Assembly: GCA_949825065.1 (NCBI GenBank) | Contig: OX463852.1 | Location: forward strand, 12,117,665-12,181,664 | From: Odontocerum albicorne | Taxonomy: Eukaryota > Arthropoda > Insecta > Trichoptera > Odontoceridae | DNA length: 64,000 bases | Direction of reading: 5' to 3' | In this document: in pieces, positions 10,746 to 21,150 of the stretch | Layout: the number at the start of each line of letters is the position of its first letter | How positions within the stretch are numbered: the stretch's first letter is position 1 | The notes under the pieces: model-generated | What the model was told of the DNA's origin: nothing | Database searches by the model: none | Seen by the model: the letters and a program-made list of their open reading frames with translations, nothing else | Position numbers and translations under genes: made by a program

Positions 10746-11405
10746 AATATTTTTAACAATTAATTAATATAAATCTCTCAACTAAAATTTGCCACCTCAT
10801 CTACATTAAGAATATTCGTCTTACAACCAAATAATCTATCCCATTTGTGCATCACGTTAGGTAATCAATACTTTTCTATCGATAGACGAATGGATACTTT
10901 GTTCAGCGATTGCAATTGAGAACATCCGATGCATCTGGACCACCAGTGAAGTTTTGCATCACAACACAAAGACCACTTCTTGGTGAATGCCATTCACCGA
11001 TGGCGATTTGTGGTTTTCTTATGGGGGATTAAGGGGATTTGAACGTTGATACTAAAAGACTTTTTGTTTGCATGAACGTGTGTGGTGAATGTTAGACCAA
11101 TCCAGACCAATGGCGTATTACGGCGTGCGTTGCAATAAATATACTTGATTCGTTTTCTTATGGTTTAGAATGACAGGCATCTCTGTTTACTTGATCTGTT
11201 TGTTCCTTGAATGTATTTTATTAATTTTATTAGTTTAATATTTAAATAAAGATGAAACATTTTTACTACTAACTTAATATTACAGTTTTTTTTTTAATAT
11301 TGATTAAAAGTATTGACGACATGATAACAAAATACTTAAATTAAGTAACATAACTCATTTGACAAGTATATGATTTTCTACTTCTGGAAAAAGAAGCTCT
11401 TTTTT
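10746..11405. other. Spacer
   Basis: No frame above 60 codons. The stretch 10900-11110 is less AT-rich (CACCAGTGAAG, CACTTCTTGGTGAATGCC) but I cannot assign it. Confidence 0.35.
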
Positions 11406-11705
11406 TGTAAATGGCTATACAGTGTACAACCATGTCATGGGGCACCTGGTGGGCTTATTGCTATACCTATACAGCAATTTTGTAAATGGCTATACAGTGT
11501 ATAACCATGTCATGGTGCATCTGGCGGGCTTATTGCTATATATATACAGCAATTTTGTAAATGGCTATACAGTGTATAACCATGTCATGGGGCACCTGGC
11601 GGGCTTATTGCTATACCTATACAGCAATTTTGTAAATGGCTATACAGTGTATAACCATGTCATGGTGCATCTGGCGGGCTTATTGCTATACCTATACAGC
11701 AATTT
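11406..11705. repeat. 75-bp minisatellite, exactly 4 copies
   Basis: Units start with TGTAAATGGCTATACAGTG at 11406, 11481, 11556 and 11631. Copies 1 and 3 carry GGGGCACCTGG while 2 and 4 carry GGTGCATCTGG, so the array is really two 150-bp dimers. The unit contains CCTGGCGGGCTTATTGC, which is the reversed SINE-A tail, so the minisatellite probably arose from a SINE-A remnant. The 126-codon open frame over it comes from a period divisible by three and is not evidence of a gene. Confidence 0.95.
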
Positions 11706-12017
11706 ATTTAGTTCAATTCGTAACAGGTTTTACGAAAAAAGTAAAAGTAAAATAATGCGATCAAATTACTCACCTCTATTCATAATAGTAGAATTAGAGT
11801 AAAAGAAATTCGTTCAAGGATAAGGAAGGAAAGCAAAGAAAAATTAGAATGAAAGGATATTAATATTTTTTCAATTCTCTCTCAACCGTAAATATGCATA
11901 CTAGATCCTCAAATCAGTCAATTTGCTGAGAAATTAGATTCCGGCGAATTATTTCATCTTAAATTATATTTCCTTGCAGCTGATAATTTGACAAAAAAAA
12001 TTAAAACACCATGTTGT
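11706..12017. other. Spacer
   Basis: AT-rich, no recognised content. Confidence 0.35.
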
Positions 12018-12180
12018 GAACGACCTCCATCGCCTAGTTGACAAGACAAGATTTAAAAAAAATCTAGGATTTCATTTAATACTTCTTTAACACCTTTCAA
12101 CATTACTGGAAGAGATTGCTACATGACAATAAACTCGCTAAATTGTGCTGTATATAACGAAAGGGCAATACAATACAGTA
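12018..12180 (+). repeat. SINE-A, internally deleted
   Basis: The head CGACCTCCATCGCCTAGTTG joins almost directly to the T/A-rich junction and the tail (TACTGGAAGAGATTGC, GACAATAAACTCGC, GTGCTGTATATAACGAAAG). The B-box is lost. Confidence 0.75.
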
Positions 12181-12292
12181 GAGAAAAATCCATAGAAACC
12201 TAAATGGTGAATTCTGCAGCAAATTGAACTTGTTTGACTATCTTAAAACTTAAACTTGTTATCGAAACCACAAGATTGATCTTCTTTGGGAC

Positions 12293-12502
12293 GTGGGCAG
12301 TGCACTGAAGAAAATCTGATATCCTCGTGCCCAGGCTCGCCCTATATTGATGTGGTGTATCTTGCCCGAGGGGATGTTATGAGATGAGCCCAGACATTTT
12401 GATAGCTTCTCTCTTAAATTAATATTCTGCTTTTTATCTTTTTATATGTGCGATTTAGGAAAGTATTTATATACGAGTATTTACATACTATGTTGCTAGC
12501 AA
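12293..12502 (+). repeat. Rpt-1, unnamed ~210-bp dispersed repeat, copy 1
   Basis: Shares its full length with 46746-46952: start GTGGGC, internal GAGGGGATGT(T/G)ATGAGATGAG, AGCTTCTCTCTTAAAT, and the end CTATGTTGCT..CAA. The second copy interrupts a LINE, which supports mobility. No open frame, terminal inverted repeat or clear Pol III promoter is seen. Confidence 0.75.
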
Positions 12503-13630
12503 TAACCTATATTTATTTATTTATTAGACTATTTGCTTACTGAATTACAACAGTATGTACACAACAAACTCGTAAACGCATATACTTCGTACGTTTACGC
12601 GATGAAAAAATAATGTACTTACTGGTATCTCGTCTACAAGAGTTTTTTGTAGAACTACAAGAGTTTTCAGTTTTATAATTTTTTTTACTAATTTTCATCC
12701 AAATTATAAAATATTTCGAGGTCAAGCTTTATAGGCCTGTTTCGCTCTTTCAAAGCATTTTCCTTTCGTATTAATATATCACTATCACGTATTCTATGTT
12801 TGTCGTGTAGAAGTGTTCACGATTTCATAAAAAATTATAAAATCAAAAATGTTTGCTTTATTCGATTAGGTTGTTTGGTTATTCAAAGTTTTTAACAAAA
12901 TTTATTTTATATCTCATATTCCAATCAAATAGGTTTTACCACCATGTATCGAATGTGCCCCGAATTATAAAAATATGTATTATTTATGCAATAAAATACA
13001 TACGAGTATGTATGAATGCAAAATGTTTCACCCCTTTTAAAAAAATGTTTGTATCAATATACCACAAACAATTCCGATGAAATATGGTACCAGCCTGACC
13101 TTAGCATTGCTCTCGTAATAAACCCAGATCATTTAGCCTCAAAATAAGATGTAGAAATACTAATTGAATGAATGGAATTAAAAAATATTTTTTTATTAAA
13201 TATTCTTATATAGAATTCCAGAAAGTTAAACCGTTGATAAATAATATTATATTATTTAAATCAAAGCGTTAAAAGAAGATACAGTGCGATAGGAAAATTA
13301 GGACAGATTATAGGTATTAAAACTTACCCTGAGTTGTCAAACGAACGAAGGCGAAAACGACAATAAATAAAATTTCAATGTGAAACCATAATTCATTTAT
13401 TATGAAGGAAGTCAATGAATAATTTGTATGAGTTTTCTCTGTATGAATATTAAAACGATATTCTCGTATGTACCAAACATCTACTTATGATAATTAAAAA
13501 TAATGATTGCGTCGGTGTCAAACGTGAAATAATTACAATAGGTGTTTTTAGTTTCCTTGTGAAATACATTACAAAAGAAATGTCAACGGTTTTTTTTAAA
13601 GTAGGCATGGGGGAATATCATATCCTAGAG
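12503..13630. other. AT-rich stretch
   Basis: Frames of 62-75 codons only, all AT-driven. TACGAGTA at 13001. CAAGAGTTTT is duplicated near 12649 and 12659. Confidence 0.35.
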
Positions 13631-13732
13631 TAGCGGTTCCCAACATATTATAACCGCGAAACCCTTTTCACCTTGATAAAATAATTGGACTCATGACAAT
13701 TTTTACTGATAAATCAAAAAAGTCAAAAATTA
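13631..13732 (+). mobile_element. hAT-type MITE, 5' end only
   Basis: TAGCGGTTCCCAACATATTA, then ACCGCGAAACCCTTTTCACC. This is the familiar hAT 5' terminus (consensus CAGNGGTTCTCAACC) followed by the usual 'GCGGAACCC' motif. It is cut off by the SINE-A tail at 13733, and no 3' terminus is found. Confidence 0.5.
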
Positions 13733-13790
13733 TTTATTTATTTATTTAACACTTTTATTGCAAATACAATCTGGCGGGCTTATTCATCAG
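13733..13790 (-). repeat. SINE-A tail, 5'-truncated (A3 type)
   Basis: TTATTTATTTAACACTTTTA, then TTGCAAATACAATCTGGCGG. The first 50 bases match the copy at 6488 almost perfectly. Confidence 0.8.
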
Positions 13791-14578
13791 TTCATTCAGA
13801 TATACGCTCCTGGTATTTACAGGATTGTGGTCTTCCCTTTAAATAGCTCGAAAACCAGACAATGGTCGATTCAGAGAATCGTAATGAACGCATTCGAGCC
13901 ATAAGCAGATCAAAGTCTACAGTATTGAATGCATTGCTAAAATCCAATAGACATAACAATGTCAGCTACCTAAAGCTCATTCCACGTCTCACATCATCCG
14001 TAATCTTGACCAGACCAAAAATTATTATCTGCATAAAAAATAGCGTAATAATGGAAAAGTTAATATTAATAATTCAAATTGGTAATTAATAATAATAAAA
14101 CGACAATTTATATAGCCTTTTAACATACACTGTCCTCAAAGGCGCCCTTTGATTGGTTAATTGACAGGCTCAAAATATTACCAAAAAAAAACAAGTTGAG
14201 TGTAAGTATAGGAAAGTGGTGGCTGCGACTATTAGACTATGAAGTTTCTCGCATCTGCATATTTTTGGATGGATTTGGATGAATTTATGTGATTGTTTAA
14301 ACTTATTTTTCTTTCAATATATCATATTTTCAAAAATTTGTTAAATTGTGGACAGTTGAATTCTAATATCATAAGTGGTATACATCTTAATTTAGTTTTT
14401 TTGTTGTTGCAGTATAGCGTAAATCCTATTTCACACAAATATAAGGTACAAAACGGCAACAAACTGTACATTGCCTTTAAAAAACATATTCTTCGTTATA
14501 CTCGCACCAAAACTTGATTGATGAAAATTTAATTTGCCTATTTGATTTCACGTCGATGAGATTGTCATACTATGAACT
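13791..14578. other. Spacer
   Basis: Frames at 13862-14089 and 14293-14517 (74-75 codons) have no recognisable motif. Confidence 0.35.
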
Positions 14579-14937
14579 TAGAGGCGCATGGTCGCACGGT
14601 TAAGTACTGGACTTCCGTGCGGAAAGTCGCCGGTTCGAGCATCGTACTATGCTTCTCCATTTTTCCGCCTAGTATTTCGGAGTGTAAGGATATCTATGAC
14701 TTCGATCATGTACATTATTTAAAAAAAAAAAGAATAAAAAACATGCCGGTGTACTCCTATCTTCTCACTTCGGTTTGCCATCGGATCCAGAACAGCGGTG
14801 TGTCCGGTGAGTTTGCTGGTGTGGACCGGCTCACTCCTTAAAAAAAAAACAAGCTTCACGTCACAGCTTCGCTTTTCAACTGAATCGACTTTGGAATAGC
14901 GTGGAGGTCCTCGATTAAGAGACTCAGCAACGACAAA
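14579..14937 (+). repeat. SINE-B, full length
   Basis: About 359 bp. The tRNA-like head is GAGGCGCATGGTCGCACGGT with B-box GCCGGTTCGAGC. The body has GCCTAGTATTTCGGAGTG, CTATGACTTCGATCATG, GCCATCGGATCCAGAACAGC and GAGTTTGCTGGTGTGGACC, then CAACTGAATCGAC. The 3' end is GAGACTCAGCAACGACAAA. Other copies lie at 31339 (minus), 54047 (minus) and 63214 (plus). It has A-runs inside the body rather than at the 3' end. The 89-codon frame over it is spurious. Confidence 0.88.
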
Positions 14938-14940
14938 TCC

Positions 14941-15099
14941 GGAGTAAATGATTCATCCAACTTTTTTTTAATATCAAAAGGATTGAAAACTTTATGGTAA
15001 GTTAATGTCATCTTTTAATAGACGAAATGCTACAGTTTTTTTATTTCAGATAAAAAATCCGAATTTCTTCGTCAATTCCATAGTTTTTTTTTCTCAGGT
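14941..15099. other. Short spacer
   Basis: T-rich sequence between SINE-B and the RTE fragment. Confidence 0.3.
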
Positions 15100-15340
15100 C
15101 TACCACCTATCCATCCTGTGATCTAACATAGCTCAGGACTGAGCATCGTGACTCACATGATTGTTGACTTCTTTCCATCTCTGCACTCTGGAGTTCGAAG
15201 AGCATTTGTTCTGTTGCGTCTCACTTCCTCTTGTACGTCATCTTAACCCTCTTCCAGCGAGCGCAAGCTTCTCCATACTGTCAACTTGACTACTAACGAT
15301 GTGTCCAAAGAATCGGAGGATTCATCGTAAGAATATTATC
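15100..15340 (-). pseudogene. RTE-like reverse-transcriptase C-terminal fragment
   Basis: On the minus strand, ILRFFGHIVSSQVDSMEKLA is followed by LAGRG, a basic stretch (RTRGSETQQ), RWKEV and the terminus SHDAQS. R(F/L)FGHIxR..DSLEKLxxxG and a 'xHDxQ' terminus are typical of one insect RTE lineage. In-frame stops and a missing central block make it dead. The plus-strand copy at 19540 ends in the comparable NHDAQK and is probably the same lineage. Confidence 0.72.
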
Positions 15341-15427
15341 GACAATCAAAAGTCATGTTCGCCTTGTCATGTGTTATATTCTCAGATACGTTAAGGTGAA
15401 ATCATATTTTAAACTACCAATTACAAC

Positions 15428-15512
15428 TTAAAAACTTCAAATTTAATCGGCGGGGGTACTTCAAATTTAATCGGCGGAACCCTAGGGTTGGGAAGTTGGA
15501 AATCACTGTCCC
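15428..15512 (-). mobile_element. hAT-like terminal remnant
   Basis: GCGGAACCCTAGGGTTGGGA followed by TTGGAAATCACTG looks like a hAT 3' end (GCGGAACCCTAGGGTT..AACCACTG). It also carries a 20-bp direct duplication, ACTTCAAATTTAATCGGCGG, at about 15430 and 15452. No partner terminus is found. Confidence 0.4.
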
Positions 15513-15837
15513 TGAGGTGTATTCGTACATTCCTCTTCTTCTCAACAATAGGCCGCCCCCGCGCTGTATCTCAGATGATATACCACCGATCACAGGAACA
15601 ATAAATCAATATGGTACACACCTACAGCCATCATCAAAATATAAATCTTTGATTAATTAAGAAATCATACCGTTAAAAATAAAGAAGAGTCTATCGTGTT
15701 TTATCGTTGGGTGTGCAACAATCGATGTATCTAATAAATTTTACGTTATTTGTTAAGACAACCTTCAATTCGTTTCGACTTGTTTTAAACTCTTTTTATC
15801 GTGAACAATATTATATAATTTCTTGAGATATAATATG
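15513..15837. other. Spacer
   Basis: A GC-richer patch (AGGCCGCCCCCGCGCTGTAT) sits near 15550. No assignment. Confidence 0.3.
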
Positions 15838-16182
15838 AGCATACATACCACTACGCTATGCCTATTGTGGGGTAGACAGAGATAACATATTCCAAAACTT
15901 TTCTATCATGCACAAATCTTCTATTATTCATACTTCTCACTTTATCTTCATTCAAAATCTGATTCATTTGGTCCAAAAACGTTTTACTCGGTCTACTTCT
16001 TATACGCACACCTTGCACTTCTGCCTTGTATATTCGCTTACTATTTTTTTCATAATTCATTCTTTCCAAATGTTCAAACCATCTTAAAGTTCCTTTCCTT
16101 TCTTCTTACTTAAAACATATATTTCATACATGCATTTAGTTATAATGTCTTCATTCGACCTTTTTTCAGACATTGACACTAT
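15838..16182 (-). pseudogene. LF1b LINE reverse-transcriptase C-terminus, frame largely open
   Basis: The minus frame 15851-16069 (72 codons) reads MERMNYEKNSKRIYKAEVQG, a basic segment (VRIRSRPSKTFLDQMNQIL), NRRFVHDRKVLEYVISVYP and stops. (E/V)ERM..R..KxIY.AEVxGxRxRxRP..TFLDQxN is the C-terminal signature of LF1. This is the best-preserved LF1b tail in the window. Upstream (16070-16182) the frame is broken. The 3' end is the usual GTCTACCCCACAATAGGCAT region. It directly abuts the plus-strand RTE piece at 16183. Confidence 0.8.
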
Positions 16183-16590
16183 TTATGATGCTGAGACGTG
16201 GACATTCACCCGAGCAACCACAAAACAAATAAAAATATTTGAAATGTGATGCTACAGAAAAATGTTAAAGATTTTTTGGGTTGAAAAGGTGTACAACGAA
16301 GAGATCTACAGATGAATGAATTAAAAACAAAGAAGTAGTCACTTGGATTAAATGGAGAAGATGGGAATGCTTTGGGCCTTTCATGAGAAGAAACCGATAT
16401 GAAATAATTTAAGTCGTACTCGTGTTGTTGGAAAGATACAAGAAAAACGAAGTGTATGAAGAAATAAAAATAAGAGAGTTGGTACACTGTAGCATGGAGA
16501 CATTGTTCAGAGCAGCTACAGACAAAGTTCAAATAGACATGATTATTGCCAACCTTCAAAGTGGAGAGGAACGTTAAGAAGAAGAAGAAT
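16183..16590 (+). pseudogene. RTE reverse-transcriptase C-terminus with GAA-rich 3' end
   Basis: Plus-strand translations across a few stops give YDAETWTFTRATTKQIKIFE, CYRKMLKIFWVEKVYNEEI, then VGKIQEKRSV near 16430 and DIVQSSYRQSSNRHDYCQP-type frames over 'FRAATDKVQIDMIIANLQSG'. The order YxxETWTL..FEMxCYRxMLKI.W..KVxNEE...GKIQGKRSVGR...LFRAATDRVxxxxxIANLQ is the well-known insect RTE C-terminus. The element ends AAGAAGAAGAAGAA, the typical RTE short-repeat tail. At least six in-frame stops are present, so it is dead. Confidence 0.85.
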
Positions 16591-18237
16591 ACTTTGTATC
16601 TGGCAGATCAATTTATTTAATTTCTTCCAATCAGCTTTTGTTTCATAATAAATATTGTTACCAATGACCCTGTTTTGAACATAGTTAAATAAAACGTCAG
16701 TCAATGAAAGTTAATGAAACAGTCGCGCATTGTATAGAGATATTGGACCAACTGAATGACACCGTGAATATATTCTCGGCACCACCTAGCAGTATGAGAA
16801 GAATCCTGGCTGATATTCTTCCTAACGAATAAGCTAACTCTAGAAGCAGACCCTCTTTGTGTAACAGGAGAAGTCCGTGCAAAGTGGATAAAAAAAGTAA
16901 TATTCAAGAAATACATCAATAATTAAAATATACTACAAACGTTATACAATTCCAATCCTTATTTACAATTTTAATACTCGTATGAATTAGGATAGGAATT
17001 GTCAAGAAATTAAGGATGAGAAATTCTTTGAGATAAAAAATACTTCTTTGGCATTTTCTTAAATATTGATAAAGGCAAAGTACATCTGACTGAGCCAAGA
17101 ATATTATTCTAAAGTCGAGCCGAGTGAACCGCAAAATATGATGTATAAAATGATGTGTGATGTGCTGGTATATGTTACAAAGGATTCTGCAATATCCAGT
17201 TCGGAGAGGAATGAAATTTTTCACATATATACTAAAGACAGCTTGAACTATAATGTAAATTCGTGTGGACAAATCTATATTTTAAGCTGTAACCCATCTT
17301 CAGGAATCATAATGAAACGGAACATGGATCTAATCCATATTGTTTTGAGTTATTTGAGGAATCATTATTATGATTTTTGTAATGAATTTAACACGAAATA
17401 TTTATTTAACTGGGTTATTTTATTTGTAAATAAAGAAATTAGGAGTGCTGATTAAACTTATCAATAAATGGGTTTTGTGGATTCGATCAATTTTGCGTGT
17501 ATATGTCCATATTATCGTGTTAAGTGCAAAATACCACATCAGTTTTGGCTAAAATGAGTTTTAATACTATTTATTACAAACACAAAACAAACAAAATATT
17601 TTGCTAACAAATCAATGAATTATGCAATTTCGATATCTTTAATATCAATCAAGACTAATCATATCTTTTCTAGACCCACTTAGAGATTATAATATTAAGT
17701 AACATCATTTAAAAAATGCATTATGAGAATGTGTTTTATCAAGTTAACGGATATATAATTATATATTTAACAATCAAAAATCGGAAAAAAATGTCGATTT
17801 ATTTTTTCATGCTATATTTTCATGTCCTCAGTGAGAATGATATATGCAAAAGCCTAGTTTACTGGGACACGACAAATGTAATAAACCTAGATCCAATAAA
17901 ACTATGTTCACCAATAGTATGATCGAATATAAGCAGAAAGAATATTATTTTAGTTTATTTCTAATATCAAAAGAGTACATCAATCTTATTGGGTGTTAAC
18001 ATAAGTTTTGTCCGTTTTTTTTTCAAATTTAAAAATGAGTACCAAAAGCACAATAAAATGGTAAAGGTTATACGTCATTCGTAAGAAAATTTTCTGCTCT
18101 ACAAGATATTGTGTTTGCTTTTACGTTAAATACATTATTTGATTTGATTACAAGCCTTCAAAATTGAATGCCAAGTAGACGAAAGTGAGCATTTTCGACA
18201 GATTTAAGAGTATAGCGCGGGGTCGAACAATATGCAA
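16591..18237. other. AT-rich stretch, unassigned
   Basis: The longest frames are 118 codons minus (16916-17272) and 105 codons plus (17138-17455). They overlap each other and have no domain I know. Neither shows a plausible splice or start context. TACTCGTA at 16975. Confidence 0.35.
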
Positions 18238-18548
18238 ACAATCGATAAAACTATTTCAGGTGACTACAATTTTTTTTTTGACATTTTAACAATATTCTTT
18301 CTCAAATTATAGACATAGGTTTTATTGAGTTTTATCACAAAGATTAAAAAAAATCAATTCATCTATTTTAAAAATTTCAGATGGTTTGAACTATAAAACA
18401 ATAATCGAAAAGACTATTTCAGGGGACTACAATTTTATTTTTTTTTGACATTTGAACGACATTATTTTTTGAAATCATAGACATATATTTTATTGAGTTT
18501 TATTACAAAGATTAAAAAAATCCAGTTCATTTATTTTAAACATTATAG
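18238..18548. repeat. Direct duplication of a ~160-bp AT-rich block
   Basis: ACTATTTCAGG(T/G)GACTACAA near 18250 recurs near 18413. TTTTATTGAGTTTTAT(C/T)AC near 18320 recurs near 18490. The second copy ends TATAGATGGATG, which is the first unit of the 30-bp minisatellite. The first copy has TTCAGATGGTTTG at the same place, so the satellite seed lies at the right end of the duplicated block. Confidence 0.85.
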
Positions 18549-19238
18549 ATGGATGTGCACTTGGTGTAAAGGACGTAGATGGATGTGCACTTGGTGTAAA
18601 GGACGTAGATGGATGTGCACTTGGTGTAAAGGACGTAGATGGATGTGCACTTGGTGTAAAGGACGTAGATGGATGTGCACTTGGTGTAAAGAACGTAGAT
18701 GGATGTGCACTTGGTGTAAAGAACGTAGATGGATGTGCACTTGGTGTAAAGGACGTAGATGGATGTGCACTTGGTGTAAAGGACGTAGATGGATGTGCAC
18801 TTGGTGTAAAGGACGTAGATGGATGTGCACTTGGTGTAAAGGACGTAGATGGATGTGCACTTGGTGTAAAGGACGTATATGGATGTGCACTTGGTGTAAA
18901 GGACTTAGATGGATGTGCACTTGGTGTAAAGGACGTAGATGGATGTGCACTTGGTGTAAAGGACGTAGATGGATGTGCACTTGGTGTAAAGAACGTAGAT
19001 GGATGTGCACTTGGTGTAAAGGACGTAGATGGATGTGCACTTGGTGTAAAGGACGTAGATGGATGTGCACTTGGTGTAAAGGACGTAGATGGATGTGCAC
19101 TTGGTGTAAAGGACGTAGATGGATGTGCACTTGGTGTAAAGGACGTAGATGGATGTGCACTTGGTGTAAAGGACGTATATGGATGTGCACTTGGTGTAAA
19201 GGACGTAGATGGATGTGCACTTGGTGTAAAGGACGTAG
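18548..19238. repeat. 30-bp minisatellite, 23 copies
   Basis: The unit core is GATGGATGTGCACTTGGTGT followed by AAAGGACGTA. Twenty-three units repeat with a strict 30-bp period. Only six single-base variants are seen: GAACGT near 18691, 18721 and 18991, GTATAT near 18877 and 19177, and CTTAGA near 18904. A 299-codon plus frame (18493-19392) would encode RRWMCTWCKG repeats with a CxxC pair every ten residues. Five of the six frames are stop-free through the array, and all six variants would change that peptide, so I treat the frame as accidental. The homogeneity indicates very recent expansion or ongoing homogenisation. Confidence 0.97.
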
Positions 19239-19539
19239 TTTTTTTTTCGGGAGCTATGTGAGGTGTCGGATCATTTCGATTTGGCGTTTTGCATTTTTTG
19301 TATTTTCATACATGAAAAATCCTAAAATTAATGTGACATCAATAATGAGGTCTCTCGTATTTGCAATTTTTATGTACAGCGCGGAGGTGTAGATTATACG
19401 AATGAACGAGTGACGCAAAATAGATACATTAAAAATTGGTTCTGGAGACGGGTGTTATAGCCCCATGGTCACCAAGATGCACTTATGTTTCTATTCTGAA
19501 ACAGCCAAGTGTCGCTGATAGATTATTTACAATTAACTT
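19239..19539. other. Flank of the minisatellite
   Basis: A T-run, then moderately GC-richer sequence (GAGGTGTCGGATCATTTCG). The long frame from the array continues to 19390, but I recognise nothing in its non-repeat tail. Confidence 0.35.
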
Positions 19540-19785
19540 ACGTTACTTCTCGACAGCTTTGACACATTGCTCGTTCTGAAGGAAGCAGTGCAGAAAGTTT
19601 TGTGCTAACTAGATGCATGCACATAGTAAACAGGACAACAATCTCCAATACACTGCATCGACACAGTGAAAGATGCAACATAACTTAACTGCTGCTCTTC
19701 AAAGTGCAGAGTGTAGGATGAATGTAGAGGAATCATGAAGGGATGTCATAAGAATCACGATGCTCAGAAATGAGTGATTTGTAAA
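19540..19785 (+). pseudogene. RTE-like reverse-transcriptase C-terminal fragment
   Basis: From 19563 the plus frame reads HIARSEGSSAESFVLTR, later TLHRHSERCNIT, then a frameshift to LTAALQSAECRMNVEES, then another to NHDAQK and a stop. GHIARxEGSSxExxxxTG..AL..AExRxxW...xxHDAQ is the expected order for the same RTE lineage as the minus-strand piece at 15100. It has at least two frameshifts and a stop, so it is dead. Confidence 0.68.
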
Positions 19786-19837
19786 GACAAAAACTTATCT
19801 AACAAAGTTCATATTTTGATTATTTAGTTCATCCAAC

Positions 19838-19998
19838 ATTTTTGTTCGATCCCCGCTGGAATCCAGATTTTTTAAATGGAATTTCAGTCTGGTTTTCACT
19901 TAGGGCCCATTAAAAACATCTTTCTGGTTGGTTGGAAGAGATTGTCACATGGCAATAAACTCGCCAGGTGGGGAAAAAAAAAAAAAAAAAAAAAAAAA
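19838..19998 (+). repeat. SINE-A, 5'-truncated, with a 25-base A-run
   Basis: Starts inside the B-box (TTGTTCGATCCCCGCTGG). The tail is well conserved: TTTCAGTCTGGTTTTCACTT, CTGGTTGGTTGGAAGAGATT, ATGGCAATAAACTCGCCAGG. It ends GGGG followed by about 25 A. The usual TTGTACTGTATACAACG terminus is replaced by the A-run. Confidence 0.9.
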
Positions 19999-20339
19999 CA
20001 GCAGAAATATCGACACATCTATGTATGGTTGTAGCTGAGTCCATTCTTTTAGCCATATCTACTATCCTATATACTCGTATTGCAAACATGGATAGAATCC
20101 TTCAGGTTTTCATAGGTCTGTTTCCTTTGTAAACGCTTTATATGCAGATTAGATATTCATAGCTCTTCATGAATAAACTGCCAGTTGTAAATAATCCTCC
20201 ACAGACCGAATATCTCCATAACTAGGTCTAATGGAAAAAATGTCTATTTTTCAAGTATTCATCTAAGCTTAGGGCATCTACTCGCACGTGTCTTTAAGAC
20301 GTGGAATAAACATATCAAAATTTAATAATAAATTTATAT
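19999..20339. other. Spacer
   Basis: Nothing recognised. TACTCGTA at 20072. Confidence 0.35.
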
Positions 20340-21150
20340 TATTGTAATTTATGTACTGTTTTTCTCTAAGCTTTTAATTTAAGGTCATAAAATATTTTTA
20401 TCTTCAAAACGTTAAATTAAAAATTTCTCTGAAGATCATAGTATTTTTAATAAAACATTAAGTGAGATAATAAAATCCATGTTTCCTCATGACATACTCT
20501 TAACACATTTTAATAATAAATAAAATAAAAAAAATCTCATAACTCTTACTTTAAGTCCATAAAAGGATTTGACACTGTTTTCTGTAAATACTTATAATGA
20601 GACATTAAACAAAATAAAAAATCCTTATTTCTTTATAAAGTGTAATAATATACCTCTATAAAATTTTAATAATAAATTCAAATTCTTTTAATCAATTTTT
20701 TTTTCAACTCTTACTTTAAGTTCATAAGATGTATTGACCATCAAAATGTCAAATTTTAATATTAGAAACAAGTTTTTGTCAATATATATCTTTTTAATAA
20801 AAAGAATATGGGAAATAACAAAATCTATGGTTCTTCTTGACGTAGAATATTCCCTTATCAAGTTTAATGATAAATTGAAATTCTTTTCTCTATTCTTACT
20901 TTAAGATCATAAAATGTATTAGAAACAATTAACTATCAGTGTTTTTAATAAAAAAAATAAGCGAAATAACAAAATACATGTTTCCTAATGACGTGAGATA
21001 TACCCTTATCAAATTTATTAATAAATTTAAATTCCATTAAGTAATTTTTTCTATCAATTTTAAGTTCATAAAATGTTTTAACCTTAAAAATATCAAATTT
21101 CAATATTAGAAACAGTTTTCTGTGAACATTATTTTTTTAAGCGATATTCT
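20340..21150. repeat. Diverged AT-rich tandem array, ~160-185 bp spacing, about 4.5 copies
   Basis: The landmark TTTAAG(T/G)(T/C)CATAAAA recurs near 20381, 20553, 20718, 20903 and 21062. AATAACAAAAT(C/A)(T/C)ATG.TTC and ACGT..ATAT.CCCTTATCAA recur at fixed places between. A monomer of about 170 bp is typical of insect satellite DNA, but copy number is low and divergence high, so this is an old remnant. Confidence 0.78.

Noticed and set aside
11422..11802. 126-codon gene
   Set aside because: It is the 75-bp repeat plus flank, with no independent coding sign.
14572..14841. 89-codon gene
   Set aside because: Entirely within SINE-B.
16916..17455. Two opposed frames of 118 and 105 codons as genes
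   Set aside because: They overlap on opposite strands, have no motif and lie in AT-rich DNA where such frames occur by chance.
18548..19238. CRISPR array
   Set aside because: Units are head-to-tail without unique spacers, and the context is eukaryotic.
18493..19392. 299-codon gene encoding CxxC-rich decapeptide repeats, and its 225-codon minus counterpart
   Set aside because: Both are products of a stop-free 30-bp unit. Five of six frames are open, and all six unit variants change the peptide.
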